DNA from: Microbacteriaceae bacterium
Lineage (GTDB): Bacteria; Actinomycetota; Actinomycetes; Actinomycetales; Microbacteriaceae
NCBI GenBank assembly: GCA_024639925.1
Contig: JAHEGA010000034.1
Coordinates: forward strand, 1,578 to 27,315
Reading direction: 5' to 3'
Length of the DNA: 25,738 nt
Made by a program: the position numbers and the translations under genes. The stretch's first letter is position 1. Each line of letters starts with the position of its first letter. Of this stretch, positions 15,549 to 21,876 are shown piece after piece. The notes under the pieces were generated by a model. The model saw only the letters and a program-made list of their open reading frames with translations. It made no database searches and had not been told where the DNA came from.

Positions 15549-17200
15549 CTCCGCGCCACCTGCAGTAGCCAGTCGCGCAGCTGGAGCGTCGAAAGGCAGT
15601 CAATCTCGTTGTAGTGAAGGATGCTGGCCTTCAGCGCCGAGGCTTGCTCCTCAGCGCCAGCATCCCTGAGCTCGCGATAGTGGGAAAACGCGACAACGGA
15701 TTCCCCACCACCGGCGATGCCGGTGCGCGCGCCGGCATCGAAGTAAAGAGATTCGAGGGCTTTGAGGCCATAACTGTCGAGGCCCACCACCAGCCCTTTG
15801 GTGACGATCGGCAACAGGTCAATGAGCAGTTCATCGAGCAACTTCTGGACGGTGCTGTGCTGGGTGTTGTGTCGCTCCACGAGCTGACGCAGTTTCGTCC
15901 GCTCGTACGACGCGTAGTGGAAAATGCGCATCCCCGGGTACTCGGCAAGACGCTCTTCCACCATCGAGCAGAACTGCTGCAGGACCAGCTTCTCTTCTGC
16001 GAAATCTTCGGCCCAGAGCCCCAGAAAATCAGGGTTGGTGGCGCCTGGATTAATGTCGTTTCCCCCGACACCGAAGAGGTACTCAACCCCAAAGCGCGGT
16101 ACCCCATCCGGCCCGCCCTCGGTCACGGGTGCACCCGACTCGTCCCACTCTTGGTAGGTGGGGTCTCCTTCAAAATCAAAAAACAGGTCGCCTGGGTTCG
16201 GCTGGGGAATCTGGCGCAGCACAGAGCGCGACAGGATTTCCCAACGCGGCCGCTCACCAGGTTCGCGGAGGGTTTGCCACTGCATCGACGCTTGCCGGCG
16301 CAGGCGCTCAAGAGTTCCGGGACTAATTCCGCCAACCGACGCGCGCAAATATTCGGGTGTGCTCTGAGCAAGCTCCGCCAGGGTGGTGATTCCCGCCAGT
16401 CGGAGTTTGGCTCTTTGTGCGGTGGTGAGCTTGTAGACCTGAAAAACATCATCATGGTCAATGACCGCTTGGTGGCAGGCGGAACACCCCGATTTTCCGC
16501 ACGCCGGGTACCGTTCGTTTCCCCACGACACAGGGTGGGGGTCGTCGTGACGCTCCTGAATAAGCTGGATCACCAGCTCACGTAAACGCTTGTATTCGGG
16601 CATGAGGTCATCCACGACGTGCACGCTGGGCTGGCCGTTGCCCAGAATGAGCCGAACGTCAGGAGAAGTGGCGATTCCTGCTGTGTGCAGTTGGTCCGCA
16701 TAGGCGGCCAATTGGACCAGGGCGGGGTCTTTTGCGCGTCTTGCCAACTTTGTATCCCACACCTCCCAGAGGGGACCCTGGCGGACAATAAAATCTGCGA
16801 AGCCTTGAAACCCGATGGGAAGTTCCGCTTCGGGGAGTTGTGGTTGGAAAAACACGGCTTGAAACAGCGCATCAGCATCTGAGTGAAGCGCCACGGTGGT
16901 CGCATCACTCGCGGACTGGATGGCACTGCGCCACGCGGTCGCGCCGTCGGCAGAGTCAGCGCGTGTATAGGGAATTTCGACGACGAGAGCCAGTGATCGT
17001 TGCAACTGGCGGAGAGTGCGCTCTTCGTGCTCGAGACCCAGCTTGGCAACGAGGTCCATCATCGGGTCCGAAATGTCCTCGAGCACCACCGGTTTACCGA
17101 GCTTGGCATCAGCGGTGCGCGCAAGCTCCCAGGGGCAGCGAGAATAGGCGGTCAGGTCGCTGGGGGAGATGACCCATGAGCCGTCATCGAGTCGCTGCAT
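15545..17200 (-). CDS. TM0106-type RecB-like nuclease with RNase H-like exonuclease domain
   Basis: A 551-residue protein with two nuclease-like domains. The N-terminal RecB/Cas4-like PD-(D/E)xK part (about 1-250) has ADFIV (D136), WDTK (D149, K151) and the QLAAY motif (163-167). It has four cysteines placed as in 4Fe-4S nucleases: C22, C234, C239, C242. A linker with a helix-hairpin-like segment follows (LAGITTLAELAQ). The C-terminal part (about 335-551) is RNase H-like of the DEDD type, with FFDFEG (D342, E344) and a final HYNEIDCL (D534). Many actinobacterial relatives exceed 1,000 residues through a fused helicase; here that half is absent. ATG at 17200 has TAAGCT 6 bases upstream. Role in DNA or RNA processing is inferred only. 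Confidence 0.85.
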   Translation of the reverse strand: MQRLDDGSWVISPSDLTAYSRCPWELARTADAKLGKPVVLEDISDPMMDLVAKLGLEHEERTLRQLQRSLALVVEIPYTRADSADGATAWRSAIQSASDATTVALHSDADALFQAVFFQPQLPEAELPIGFQGFADFIVRQGPLWEVWDTKLARRAKDPALVQLAAYADQLHTAGIATSPDVRLILGNGQPSVHVVDDLMPEYKRLRELVIQLIQERHDDPHPVSWGNERYPACGKSGCSACHQAVIDHDDVFQVYKLTTAQRAKLRLAGITTLAELAQSTPEYLRASVGGISPGTLERLRRQASMQWQTLREPGERPRWEILSRSVLRQIPQPNPGDLFFDFEGDPTYQEWDESGAPVTEGGPDGVPRFGVEYLFGVGGNDINPGATNPDFLGLWAEDFAEEKLVLQQFCSMVEERLAEYPGMRIFHYASYERTKLRQLVERHNTQHSTVQKLLDELLIDLLPIVTKGLVVGLDSYGLKALESLYFDAGARTGIAGGGESVVAFSHYRELRDAGAEEQASALKASILHYNEIDCLSTLQLRDWLLQVARS

Positions 17201-17206
17201 ACGGCG

Positions 17207-17212
17207 AGCTTA
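17207..17212 (-). promoter_or_regulatory. Putative -10 element giving a leaderless mRNA for the RecB-like gene
   Basis: On the minus strand TAAGCT is followed by CGCCGT and the ATG at 17200. It lies in the 30-bp gap after the mycoredoxin gene, so the nuclease may have its own promoter as well as readthrough. Confidence 0.45.
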
Positions 17213-17230
17213 GGCGCTGCCCCCGACAGG

Positions 17231-17488
17231 TTAGATGAGGTCGAGCTCGGTGAGCTTGGCGTTCAAAAGGGGGTTGCTGGGCTCCGTGAGGACTGACCCG
17301 TCGGTGAAGGCAAGGACAGGAATGTTCGGGCGACCAGAGAGCTCAATAGCTTTCGCTTTGACTGTTTCGCTGGCATCCACATCGTGGTAGTCGAATGCCA
17401 CCCCGTAGTGCTCCAGAAGGGCCTGGGCTCGCACGCAGTCGCCGCACCAGCTGGCGCCATAAAACTGAATCGGTGCTGACTCGGACAT
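17231..17488 (-). CDS. Mycoredoxin-like glutaredoxin
   Basis: An 85-residue thioredoxin-fold protein with the redox motif C15-G-D-C18 in ASWCGDC, the cis-Pro segment NIPVLAF (56-62) and the downstream DGSVLTEPS. These are the layout and length of actinobacterial mycoredoxin-1, which reduces mycothiol mixed disulfides; mycobacterial Mrx1 has CGYC rather than CGDC. It would act in the cytosol with mycothiol and mycothione reductase, neither of which is in the window. The open frame runs upstream to 17626, but ATG at 17488 has GAGGAAG directly upstream and matches the family N-terminus. The RecB-like gene follows 30 bp downstream. Confidence 0.85.
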   Translation of the reverse strand: MSESAPIQFYGASWCGDCVRAQALLEHYGVAFDYHDVDASETVKAKAIELSGRPNIPVLAFTDGSVLTEPSNPLLNAKLTELDLI

Positions 17489-17912
17489 GGGCTTCCTCAC
17501 TCTTGGCTTCCGAAAGGATGTAAAGCCTACAGCGCTCGCCCGGCGATTGATGGCACCCGAAGAGCTGGATTCCGTGTTATCCCCGGCTCGTCTTAGTGAG
17601 CTGACCCTCGCTACCGGTGTCATCACGTTGCCGCTCCTGGATGAGGACCCAGAGAAGCCCGGTGAACAAGCTCACCGCCCAGTGGCGGGGCATAGCCTCC
17701 AGCACTTCTGGACGGTGAGTAACTTATCCCCAGTGTGCCAAAGCTCCCCCGAGCCGACAAGCACTGAGGGTCACACTTGGGTAACGGTCTTGGGTCTGTT
17801 GGGGTCGCGTTCTCAGTGGTAGTGTTTCTCCTTGTGCCGTGAAACGGCCGCGGATTCAGAGAGCTCCACCACCACGGTGTTGCGCCGCGCAGCGAGACGA
17901 AGGAGAGCTGAC
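17489..17912. other. 424-bp divergent intergenic region between mycoredoxin and rpsO
   Basis: The region holds a possible minus-strand -10 for the mycoredoxin gene (TAGGCT, complement of 17524-17529, leaving a leader of about 29 bases with the Shine-Dalgarno). It also holds the putative rpsO promoter and leader. An open frame runs from ATG 17550 to TAG 17822 on the plus strand (90 codons). Its first half has coding-like composition but it has no ribosome site, no leaderless element and no recognisable motif, so I do not call it a gene; a decayed gene start is possible. The rpsO leader contains a GCCGT-GAA-ACGGC hairpin near 17837. Confidence 0.4.
17799..17825 (+). promoter_or_regulatory. Putative rpsO promoter
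   Basis: TAGTGT at 17820-17825 fits TANNNT. TTGGGG at 17799-17804 could be the -35, though the 15-base spacer is short. The transcript would have a leader of about 80 bases with a GCCGT/ACGGC hairpin and an AAGGAGAG ribosome site. Confidence 0.35.
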
Positions 17913-18182
17913 ATGGCTATGGCCCAAGCAGAAAAAGCAAAAATCATTGAGACTTACGCCACCCACCCCGGTGACACTGGTTCTCCTGAAGTCCAGATTG
18001 CGCTGATGACTCACCGCATCGTGGAACTGACAGAGCACCTCAAAGGCCACAAGCACGACCACCACTCTCGTCGTGGTTTGCTTCTGATGGTCGGTCGTCG
18101 TCGTCGCTTGTTGGGTTACCTGCAGCGCATTGACATCGCCCGCTACCGTGCGCTGATCGAAAAGCTCGGTCTGCGTCGCTAA
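17913..18182 (+). CDS. rpsO: 30S ribosomal protein S15
   Basis: S15 is a primary 16S rRNA binder in the 30S platform. The 89-residue protein is the standard length and shows THPGDTGSPEVQIALMTHRI, LTEHLKGHKHDHHSRRGLL and RRRRLLGYL, the core RNA-binding helices and loop. ATG at 17913 follows AAGGAGAG at 17900-17907 with a 5-base spacer, ruling out the longer open frame from 17832. It is followed by a strong intrinsic terminator and then pnp, the conserved rpsO-pnp order. S15 represses its own mRNA in several bacteria; the structured leader here is compatible with that but not proof. Confidence 0.97.
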   Translation: MAMAQAEKAKIIETYATHPGDTGSPEVQIALMTHRIVELTEHLKGHKHDHHSRRGLLLMVGRRRRLLGYLQRIDIARYRALIEKLGLRR

Positions 18183-18195
18183 GACCCCAGACATC

Positions 18196-18230
18196 CGATA
18201 CCCCCGCCCGGCGCGGGGGTATCGCTTTTT
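18196..18230 (+). terminator. Intrinsic terminator after rpsO
   Basis: A perfect 12-bp stem (CGATACCCCCGC with GCGGGGGTATCG) closes a 5-base loop and is followed by CTTTTT. It separates rpsO from pnp transcription at least partly. Confidence 0.9.
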
Positions 18231-18256
18231 AAGCGGCAAGCCGATACCCTGAGAAA

Positions 18257-18407
18257 GTCCGGTTAACGGACAGATAACCAAATATGGCTCTCCACGGAGT
18301 AGGTGGGTAAGGAGCTGGTCACCGGTGGTGGTCTACTGTCAGCGACAGTGCACTTCTACTGTTGGCCAGAATGAGGCCCTCACTCGTGTGCGGCATATCT
18401 TCATGCC
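18257..18407 (+). promoter_or_regulatory. Structured pnp leader with three small hairpins
   Basis: Between the rpsO terminator and pnp lie about 250 bases with no gene. They contain hairpins GTCCG/CGGAC (18257-18271), ACTGTC/GACAGT (18335-18349) and GGCAT/ATGCC (18392-18407). TACTGT occurs twice (18334 and about 18357), either of which could be a -10. In enterobacteria pnp is autoregulated through a leader hairpin cut by RNase III; whether anything similar happens here is a guess. Confidence 0.35.
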
Positions 18408-18483
18408 TGCTCTTTCCCGGGGCGCCGTCATTACCGGTAACACTGCCGGCAATGTTTGCTGAAATAAAGGAGAAGTGACCTTA

Positions 18484-20718
18484 ATGGAAGGTCCAGAAAT
18501 TAAATTCGCCGAAACCGTTCTCGATAACGGTTCCTTCGGCAAGCGCACTGTGCGCTTTGAAACGGGTCGTTTGGCCCAGCAAGCCCAGGGAGCGGTCGCC
18601 GCATACCTGGACGAAGACACCATGTTGCTCTCGGCAACCAGTGCTTCCAAGAATGCCCGGGAAGGTTTTGACTTCTTCCCGCTGACCGTCGATGTGGAAG
18701 AGCGTTCGTACGCTGCGGGCAAGATCCCCGGCTCGTTCTTCCGTCGTGAGGGTCGCCCCTCCACCGATGCGATCCTGGTCTGCCGTCTGATTGACCGGCC
18801 TTTGCGCCCGTCGTTTGTTGATGGGCTTCGTAACGAGGTTCAGATCGTCATCACCGTGCTGTCGATGGCTCCCGACGAGTTCTACGACGCTCTGGCGATC
18901 AACGCCGCATCGGCCTCGACCCAGATTTCGGGTCTGCCTTTTAGCGGTCCGATTGCCGCGGTTCGCCTGGCACTCATTGGTGATCAGTGGGTCGCCTTCC
19001 CGAAGCACAGCCAATTGGCGGAAGCGGTCTTCGACATTGTCGTGGCCGGTCGCGTTGTCACCATGCCCGATGGCTCAGAAGATGTCGCCATCATGATGGT
19101 GGAAGCAGAAGCCACTGAGGGAAGCTGGGAGCTTATCCAGGGCGGCGCCAAGAAGCCCAGCGAAGAAGTTGTCGCTGAGGGCCTCGAGGCAGCTAAGCCC
19201 TTCCTGAAGCAGCTTGTCGAAGCGCAGCAGAAGCTCGCGGACCAGTCGGCTAAGGAAATCGAAAACTACCCGGTGTTCTCGGACTACACCCCCGAGGTCT
19301 TGGCGGCGGTTGACGCAGAGGCAGCCTCGAAGCTCGCCACCGTCTACCAGATCGCCGACAAGAAGGAACGGCAGGCTGCCGATGACGAGCTGAAGTCAGC
19401 GGTGAAGGACGCTATTGCGGCCAAGGTCGAGGCAGGCAGCCTTCCCGAAGGCTCCAACGCCATGGTTTCGGCTGCGTACAAGTCGGTGACCAAGCGAGTG
19501 ATGCGCACGCGCGTGCTCGCTGAGGGAATCCGTATTGATGGTCGTGGCGGGTCAGACCTTCGCGTCATCGACGCTGAGGTGGACATCATTCCTCGCGTTC
19601 ACGGTTCAGCCCTGTTCCAGCGCGGTGAAACCCAAATCATGGGCATCACCACCTTGAACATGTTGAAGATGGAGCAGCAGATTGACTCGTTGAACCCCGT
19701 GACGAGCAAGCGCTACATGCACCACTACAACTTCCCGCCCTACTCGACGGGTGAAACCGGTCGCGTGGGTACCCCGAAGCGTCGTGAAATTGGTCACGGC
19801 TTCCTGGCCGAGCGTGCTTTGGTGCCGGTGTTGCCTTCTCGTGAAGACTTCCCCTACGCCATCCGCCAGGTCTCGGAAGCGTTGAGCTCTAACGGCTCCA
19901 CGTCCATGGGTTCGGTGTGTGCCTCGACGCTGTCGATGCTGAACGCCGGTGTGCCCCTCAAGGCACCTGTCGCCGGTATCGCGATGGGTCTGATTTCGGA
20001 CGAGATCGACGGCGAGATGCGTTATGCAGCTCTGACCGACATTCTCGGTGCGGAAGATGCATTGGGTGACATGGACTTCAAGGTCGCAGGAACGACCGAG
20101 TTCGTGACCGCAATCCAGCTCGACACGAAGCTCGACGGTATTCCCGCGAGCGTGTTGGCCGGTGCGCTGACCCAGGCTAAGGAAGCCCGTCTCCACATCC
20201 TCGAGGTGATGAACGAAGCCATTGATTCTCCCGATGAGATGGCTCCGACCGCACCTCGTGTGATCACCGTGAACATTCCTGCCGACAAGATCGGCGAGCT
20301 GATCGGACCTAAGGGTAAAACGATCAACTCGATCCAGGATGAAACCGGCGCCCAAATCTCGATTGACGACGACGGCACGGTCTTCATTGGTGCCGTTGAC
20401 GGGGATAGCGCTGAAGCAGCGCGTGCCCGCGTCAATGCGATTGCCAACCCCGTGAACCCCGAGGTGGGGGAGCAGTACCTAGGAACGGTCGTCAAGATCG
20501 CAGCCTTCGGTGCCTTCATCTCCTTGGTTCCTGGCAAGGACGGTCTGTTGCACATCTCTGAGGTGCGCAAGCTGGCCGGTGGCAAGCGAGTCGACGATGT
20601 CGAAGACGTCCTGTCGGTGGGCCAGAAGGTCTTGGTCGAAATCTCCAAGATCGATGACCGCGGCAAGCTGTCTCTCACCCCCGTGGTGGCAGAGGACGGC
20701 GACACCGCAGCCGAGTAA
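18484..20718 (+). CDS. pnp: Polyribonucleotide nucleotidyltransferase (PNPase)
   Basis: PNPase degrades RNA 3' to 5' with phosphate and can add nucleotides in reverse; in actinobacteria it is the main exoribonuclease and tail-adding enzyme. The protein of about 744 residues shows the first RNase PH core (GRLAQQAQGAVAAYLDEDTMLLSATSAS, SFFRREGRPSTDAILVCRLIDRPLRP) and an all-helical linker. The second core has RGETQIMG and the catalytic GDMDFKVAGT (D529, D531). KH (about 593-650, GELIGPKGKTI) and S1 (about 662-735) follow. ATG at 18484 is chosen: AAGGAG at 18468-18473 is 10 bases away, but only 1 base from the alternative GTG at 18475, and MEGPEI is the family start. Confidence 0.97.
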   Translation: MEGPEIKFAETVLDNGSFGKRTVRFETGRLAQQAQGAVAAYLDEDTMLLSATSASKNAREGFDFFPLTVDVEERSYAAGKIPGSFFRREGRPSTDAILVCRLIDRPLRPSFVDGLRNEVQIVITVLSMAPDEFYDALAINAASASTQISGLPFSGPIAAVRLALIGDQWVAFPKHSQLAEAVFDIVVAGRVVTMPDGSEDVAIMMVEAEATEGSWELIQGGAKKPSEEVVAEGLEAAKPFLKQLVEAQQKLADQSAKEIENYPVFSDYTPEVLAAVDAEAASKLATVYQIADKKERQAADDELKSAVKDAIAAKVEAGSLPEGSNAMVSAAYKSVTKRVMRTRVLAEGIRIDGRGGSDLRVIDAEVDIIPRVHGSALFQRGETQIMGITTLNMLKMEQQIDSLNPVTSKRYMHHYNFPPYSTGETGRVGTPKRREIGHGFLAERALVPVLPSREDFPYAIRQVSEALSSNGSTSMGSVCASTLSMLNAGVPLKAPVAGIAMGLISDEIDGEMRYAALTDILGAEDALGDMDFKVAGTTEFVTAIQLDTKLDGIPASVLAGALTQAKEARLHILEVMNEAIDSPDEMAPTAPRVITVNIPADKIGELIGPKGKTINSIQDETGAQISIDDDGTVFIGAVDGDSAEAARARVNAIANPVNPEVGEQYLGTVVKIAAFGAFISLVPGKDGLLHISEVRKLAGGKRVDDVEDVLSVGQKVLVEISKIDDRGKLSLTPVVAEDGDTAAE

Positions 20719-20725
20719 GCACTGC

Positions 20726-20763
20726 CACGAAGCCCCGGTCCCTCTGGGTACCGGGGCTTCGTG
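20726..20763 (+). terminator. Intrinsic-type stem-loop after pnp
   Basis: A perfect 14-bp stem (CACGAAGCCCCGGT with ACCGGGGCTTCGTG) closes a 10-base loop, 7 bases after the pnp stop. The following bases (CATTAACC) are not a U tract, so it may work as a 3'-end stabiliser or an actinobacterial U-poor terminator. Confidence 0.75.
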
Positions 20764-20767
20764 CATT

Positions 20768-20785
20768 AACCTTCAACCTTCAACC
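20768..20785. repeat. Short AACCTTC tandem repeat
   Basis: AACCTTC, AACCTTC, AACC: 2.6 exact copies of a 7-base unit immediately after the pnp terminator. No known function. Confidence 0.5.
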
Positions 20786-20899
20786 ACTCGACAATGCGCA
20801 CCGCGGCTAAGTCGAAAGCGCTCATTTTTCGATATATACCGATTTACCGACGCTAAAACCCACTTTTCAACACCGGGCACGGGAATTGTTTAGACCGCG

Positions 20900-20927
20900 T
20901 TCAGGAAAATTACAGCGAAAATAGGGT
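20900..20927 (+). promoter_or_regulatory. Putative rhodopsin promoter
   Basis: TAGGGT at 20922-20927 fits TANNNT and is identical to the elements before the SDR and M16 genes. TTCAGG at 20900-20905, 16 bases upstream, could be a weak -35. The start point would fall near 20934, giving a leader of about 130-140 bases, unlike the leaderless genes nearby. Confidence 0.4.
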
Positions 20928-21022
20928 GTTTATGTAGCTAAAAACCGTGTCCGGGAGTAGCGTGTTGGAGCTGGTAGGCATCTCTGATGCAGACCGCATA
21001 GAGGACAATTCCTCGACCTCCC

Positions 21023-21053
21023 GCCGACGGGTCCGTCGCGCCGACGGGCGGAG
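21023..21053 (+). promoter_or_regulatory. Direct repeats and alternative hairpins next to the rhodopsin ribosome site
   Basis: GCCGACGGG occurs at 21023-21031 and 21040-21048. Between them CGTCG (21034-21038) can pair with CGACG on its left (21025-21029, 4-base loop) or its right (21042-21046, 3-base loop), but not both. The right-hand hairpin ends 3 bases before GGAG at 21050-21053. This is seen in the sequence; a regulatory role is inference. Confidence 0.35.
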
Positions 21054-21061
21054 TAAGAAAC

Positions 21062-21787
21062 ATGAAAGGGAGAATCATGGATCTGCTTGTGATCACGCAG
21101 GCGTTCTTTATGCTCGGATTTGTCGCAATGGCGGCAGGTACGGTCTACTTCGTTCTTGAGCGAGGCGACCTGAAGCCCGAGCACCGTATTGCCGCGACCT
21201 ACGCGGGAATCATCACCTTCATCGCAGCCATCATGTACTGGGTCATGACCGACATTGTCGGCTTCTTTGACCGCAGCATGGCCAGTGGCGCGGAAATCGG
21301 TGCAACGATGCCGTTCCGTTACATTGACTGGTTGCTGACCACGCCACTGCTTTTGGTGGAGTTCGGTCTGATCGTTGCTATTGCCGGCGCAGCCAGCAAG
21401 GGCTTCGTGACCCGCATCGTTATCGCTGACATCATCATGATCGTCACCGGTTACCTTGGTGAGGTCGGAACCGAGGGTGAAGTTTCCACGTGGATCTGGT
21501 TCCTCATCTCCAGCGCCGCCTGGGTCTACATCGTGTACGCGGTGTTCCAGGTCAAGCTCGATGGCATGCCAGATTACGCAGCAAACGCTGTTCGCATCAT
21601 GCGTCGCTTCGTCATGTTCGGTTGGGCCATTTACCCAATCGGTACAGCAACCGAAGAGTTCATGAAGCTCAGCGGTGCTGACGTGAGCAACGCTGTTGCC
21701 ATTGCCGCAATTGTGTACGTCATTGCTGACGTGCTCAACAAGGTTGGTTTCGGTATGGTCGCTGTTTCGGCAGCAAAGAAGGCCTAG
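21062..21787 (+). CDS. Microbial rhodopsin, predicted green-light outward proton pump
   Basis: A seven-helix retinal protein of 241 residues in the plasma membrane. Helix C has FRYIDWLLTTPLLLVEF: R86, acceptor D89, T93, L97 (green-tuning site, proteorhodopsin L105) and donor E100 (proteorhodopsin E108), a D-T-E pump signature. Helix G has ADVLNK with D223 and Schiff-base K227. Oddities: Met58 replaces the helix-B His found in proteorhodopsin (H75) and xanthorhodopsin (H62); Phe147 sits where xanthorhodopsin has the antenna-site Gly156. Start ATG 21062 has GGAG 8 bases upstream; ATG 21077 with AAAGGGAG only 4 bases upstream is nearly as good. No long leader peptide. It is monocistronic between two terminators; no carotenoid or retinal-synthesis gene is in the window. 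Confidence 0.93.
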   Translation: MKGRIMDLLVITQAFFMLGFVAMAAGTVYFVLERGDLKPEHRIAATYAGIITFIAAIMYWVMTDIVGFFDRSMASGAEIGATMPFRYIDWLLTTPLLLVEFGLIVAIAGAASKGFVTRIVIADIIMIVTGYLGEVGTEGEVSTWIWFLISSAAWVYIVYAVFQVKLDGMPDYAANAVRIMRRFVMFGWAIYPIGTATEEFMKLSGADVSNAVAIAAIVYVIADVLNKVGFGMVAVSAAKKA

Positions 21788-21805
21788 TCCTTCCCTACCA
21801 AACCC

Positions 21806-21840
21806 AGAAGGCCCGGAGCTTTGCTCCGGGCCTTCTGCCT
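21806..21840 (+). terminator. Intrinsic terminator after the rhodopsin gene
   Basis: A perfect 14-bp stem (AGAAGGCCCGGAGC with GCTCCGGGCCTTCT) with a TTT loop, 19 bases after the stop codon, then GCCTTTCC. The U tract is short but the stem is very strong. Confidence 0.88.
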
Positions 21841-21861
21841 TTCCGCCATAGTCAGACGCGC

Positions 21862-21867
21862 TAGGGT
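21862..21867 (+). promoter_or_regulatory. Putative -10 element for the M16 peptidase gene
   Basis: TAGGGT lies 9 bases before ATG 21877, so the mRNA would have a leader of only about 2-3 bases. A weak TTTCCG at 21840-21845 could be a -35. Confidence 0.4.
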
Positions 21868-21876
21868 GAGGGCGCT

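Larger units (their letters stand above)
20764..21061. other. AT-rich intergenic region and leader upstream of the rhodopsin gene
   Basis: About 300 bases without a gene, noticeably richer in A+T than the surroundings (TTTTTCGATATATACCG near 20826, GGAAAATTACAGCGAAAATAG near 20904). It holds a 2.6-copy AACCTTC tandem repeat (20768-20785), a promoter-like pair (20900-20927), a GCATC/GATGC hairpin near 20978 and the 9-bp direct repeats before the ribosome site (21023-21048). Confidence 0.6.

Noticed and set aside
15614..16585. 323-codon plus-strand open frame
   Set aside because: Antisense to the RecB-like nuclease, whose catalytic motifs and cysteines are in the other frame.
17581..17730. Two TTATCCCC words resembling DnaA boxes
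   Set aside because: They lack the CACA end of the TTWTNCACA consensus and are only two; no origin context such as dnaA or dnaN.
17550..17822. 90-codon plus-strand frame before rpsO
   Set aside because: No ribosome site, no TANNNT-N6 element and no motif; its end overlaps the likely rpsO promoter.
19606..20355. 249-codon minus-strand frame rich in His and Arg
   Set aside because: Shadow of the pnp second core and KH region.
20764..21061. Possible tRNA or small RNA gene in the AT-rich gap
   Set aside because: No T-loop GTTCRANNC with matching arms found; no independent terminator before the rhodopsin gene.
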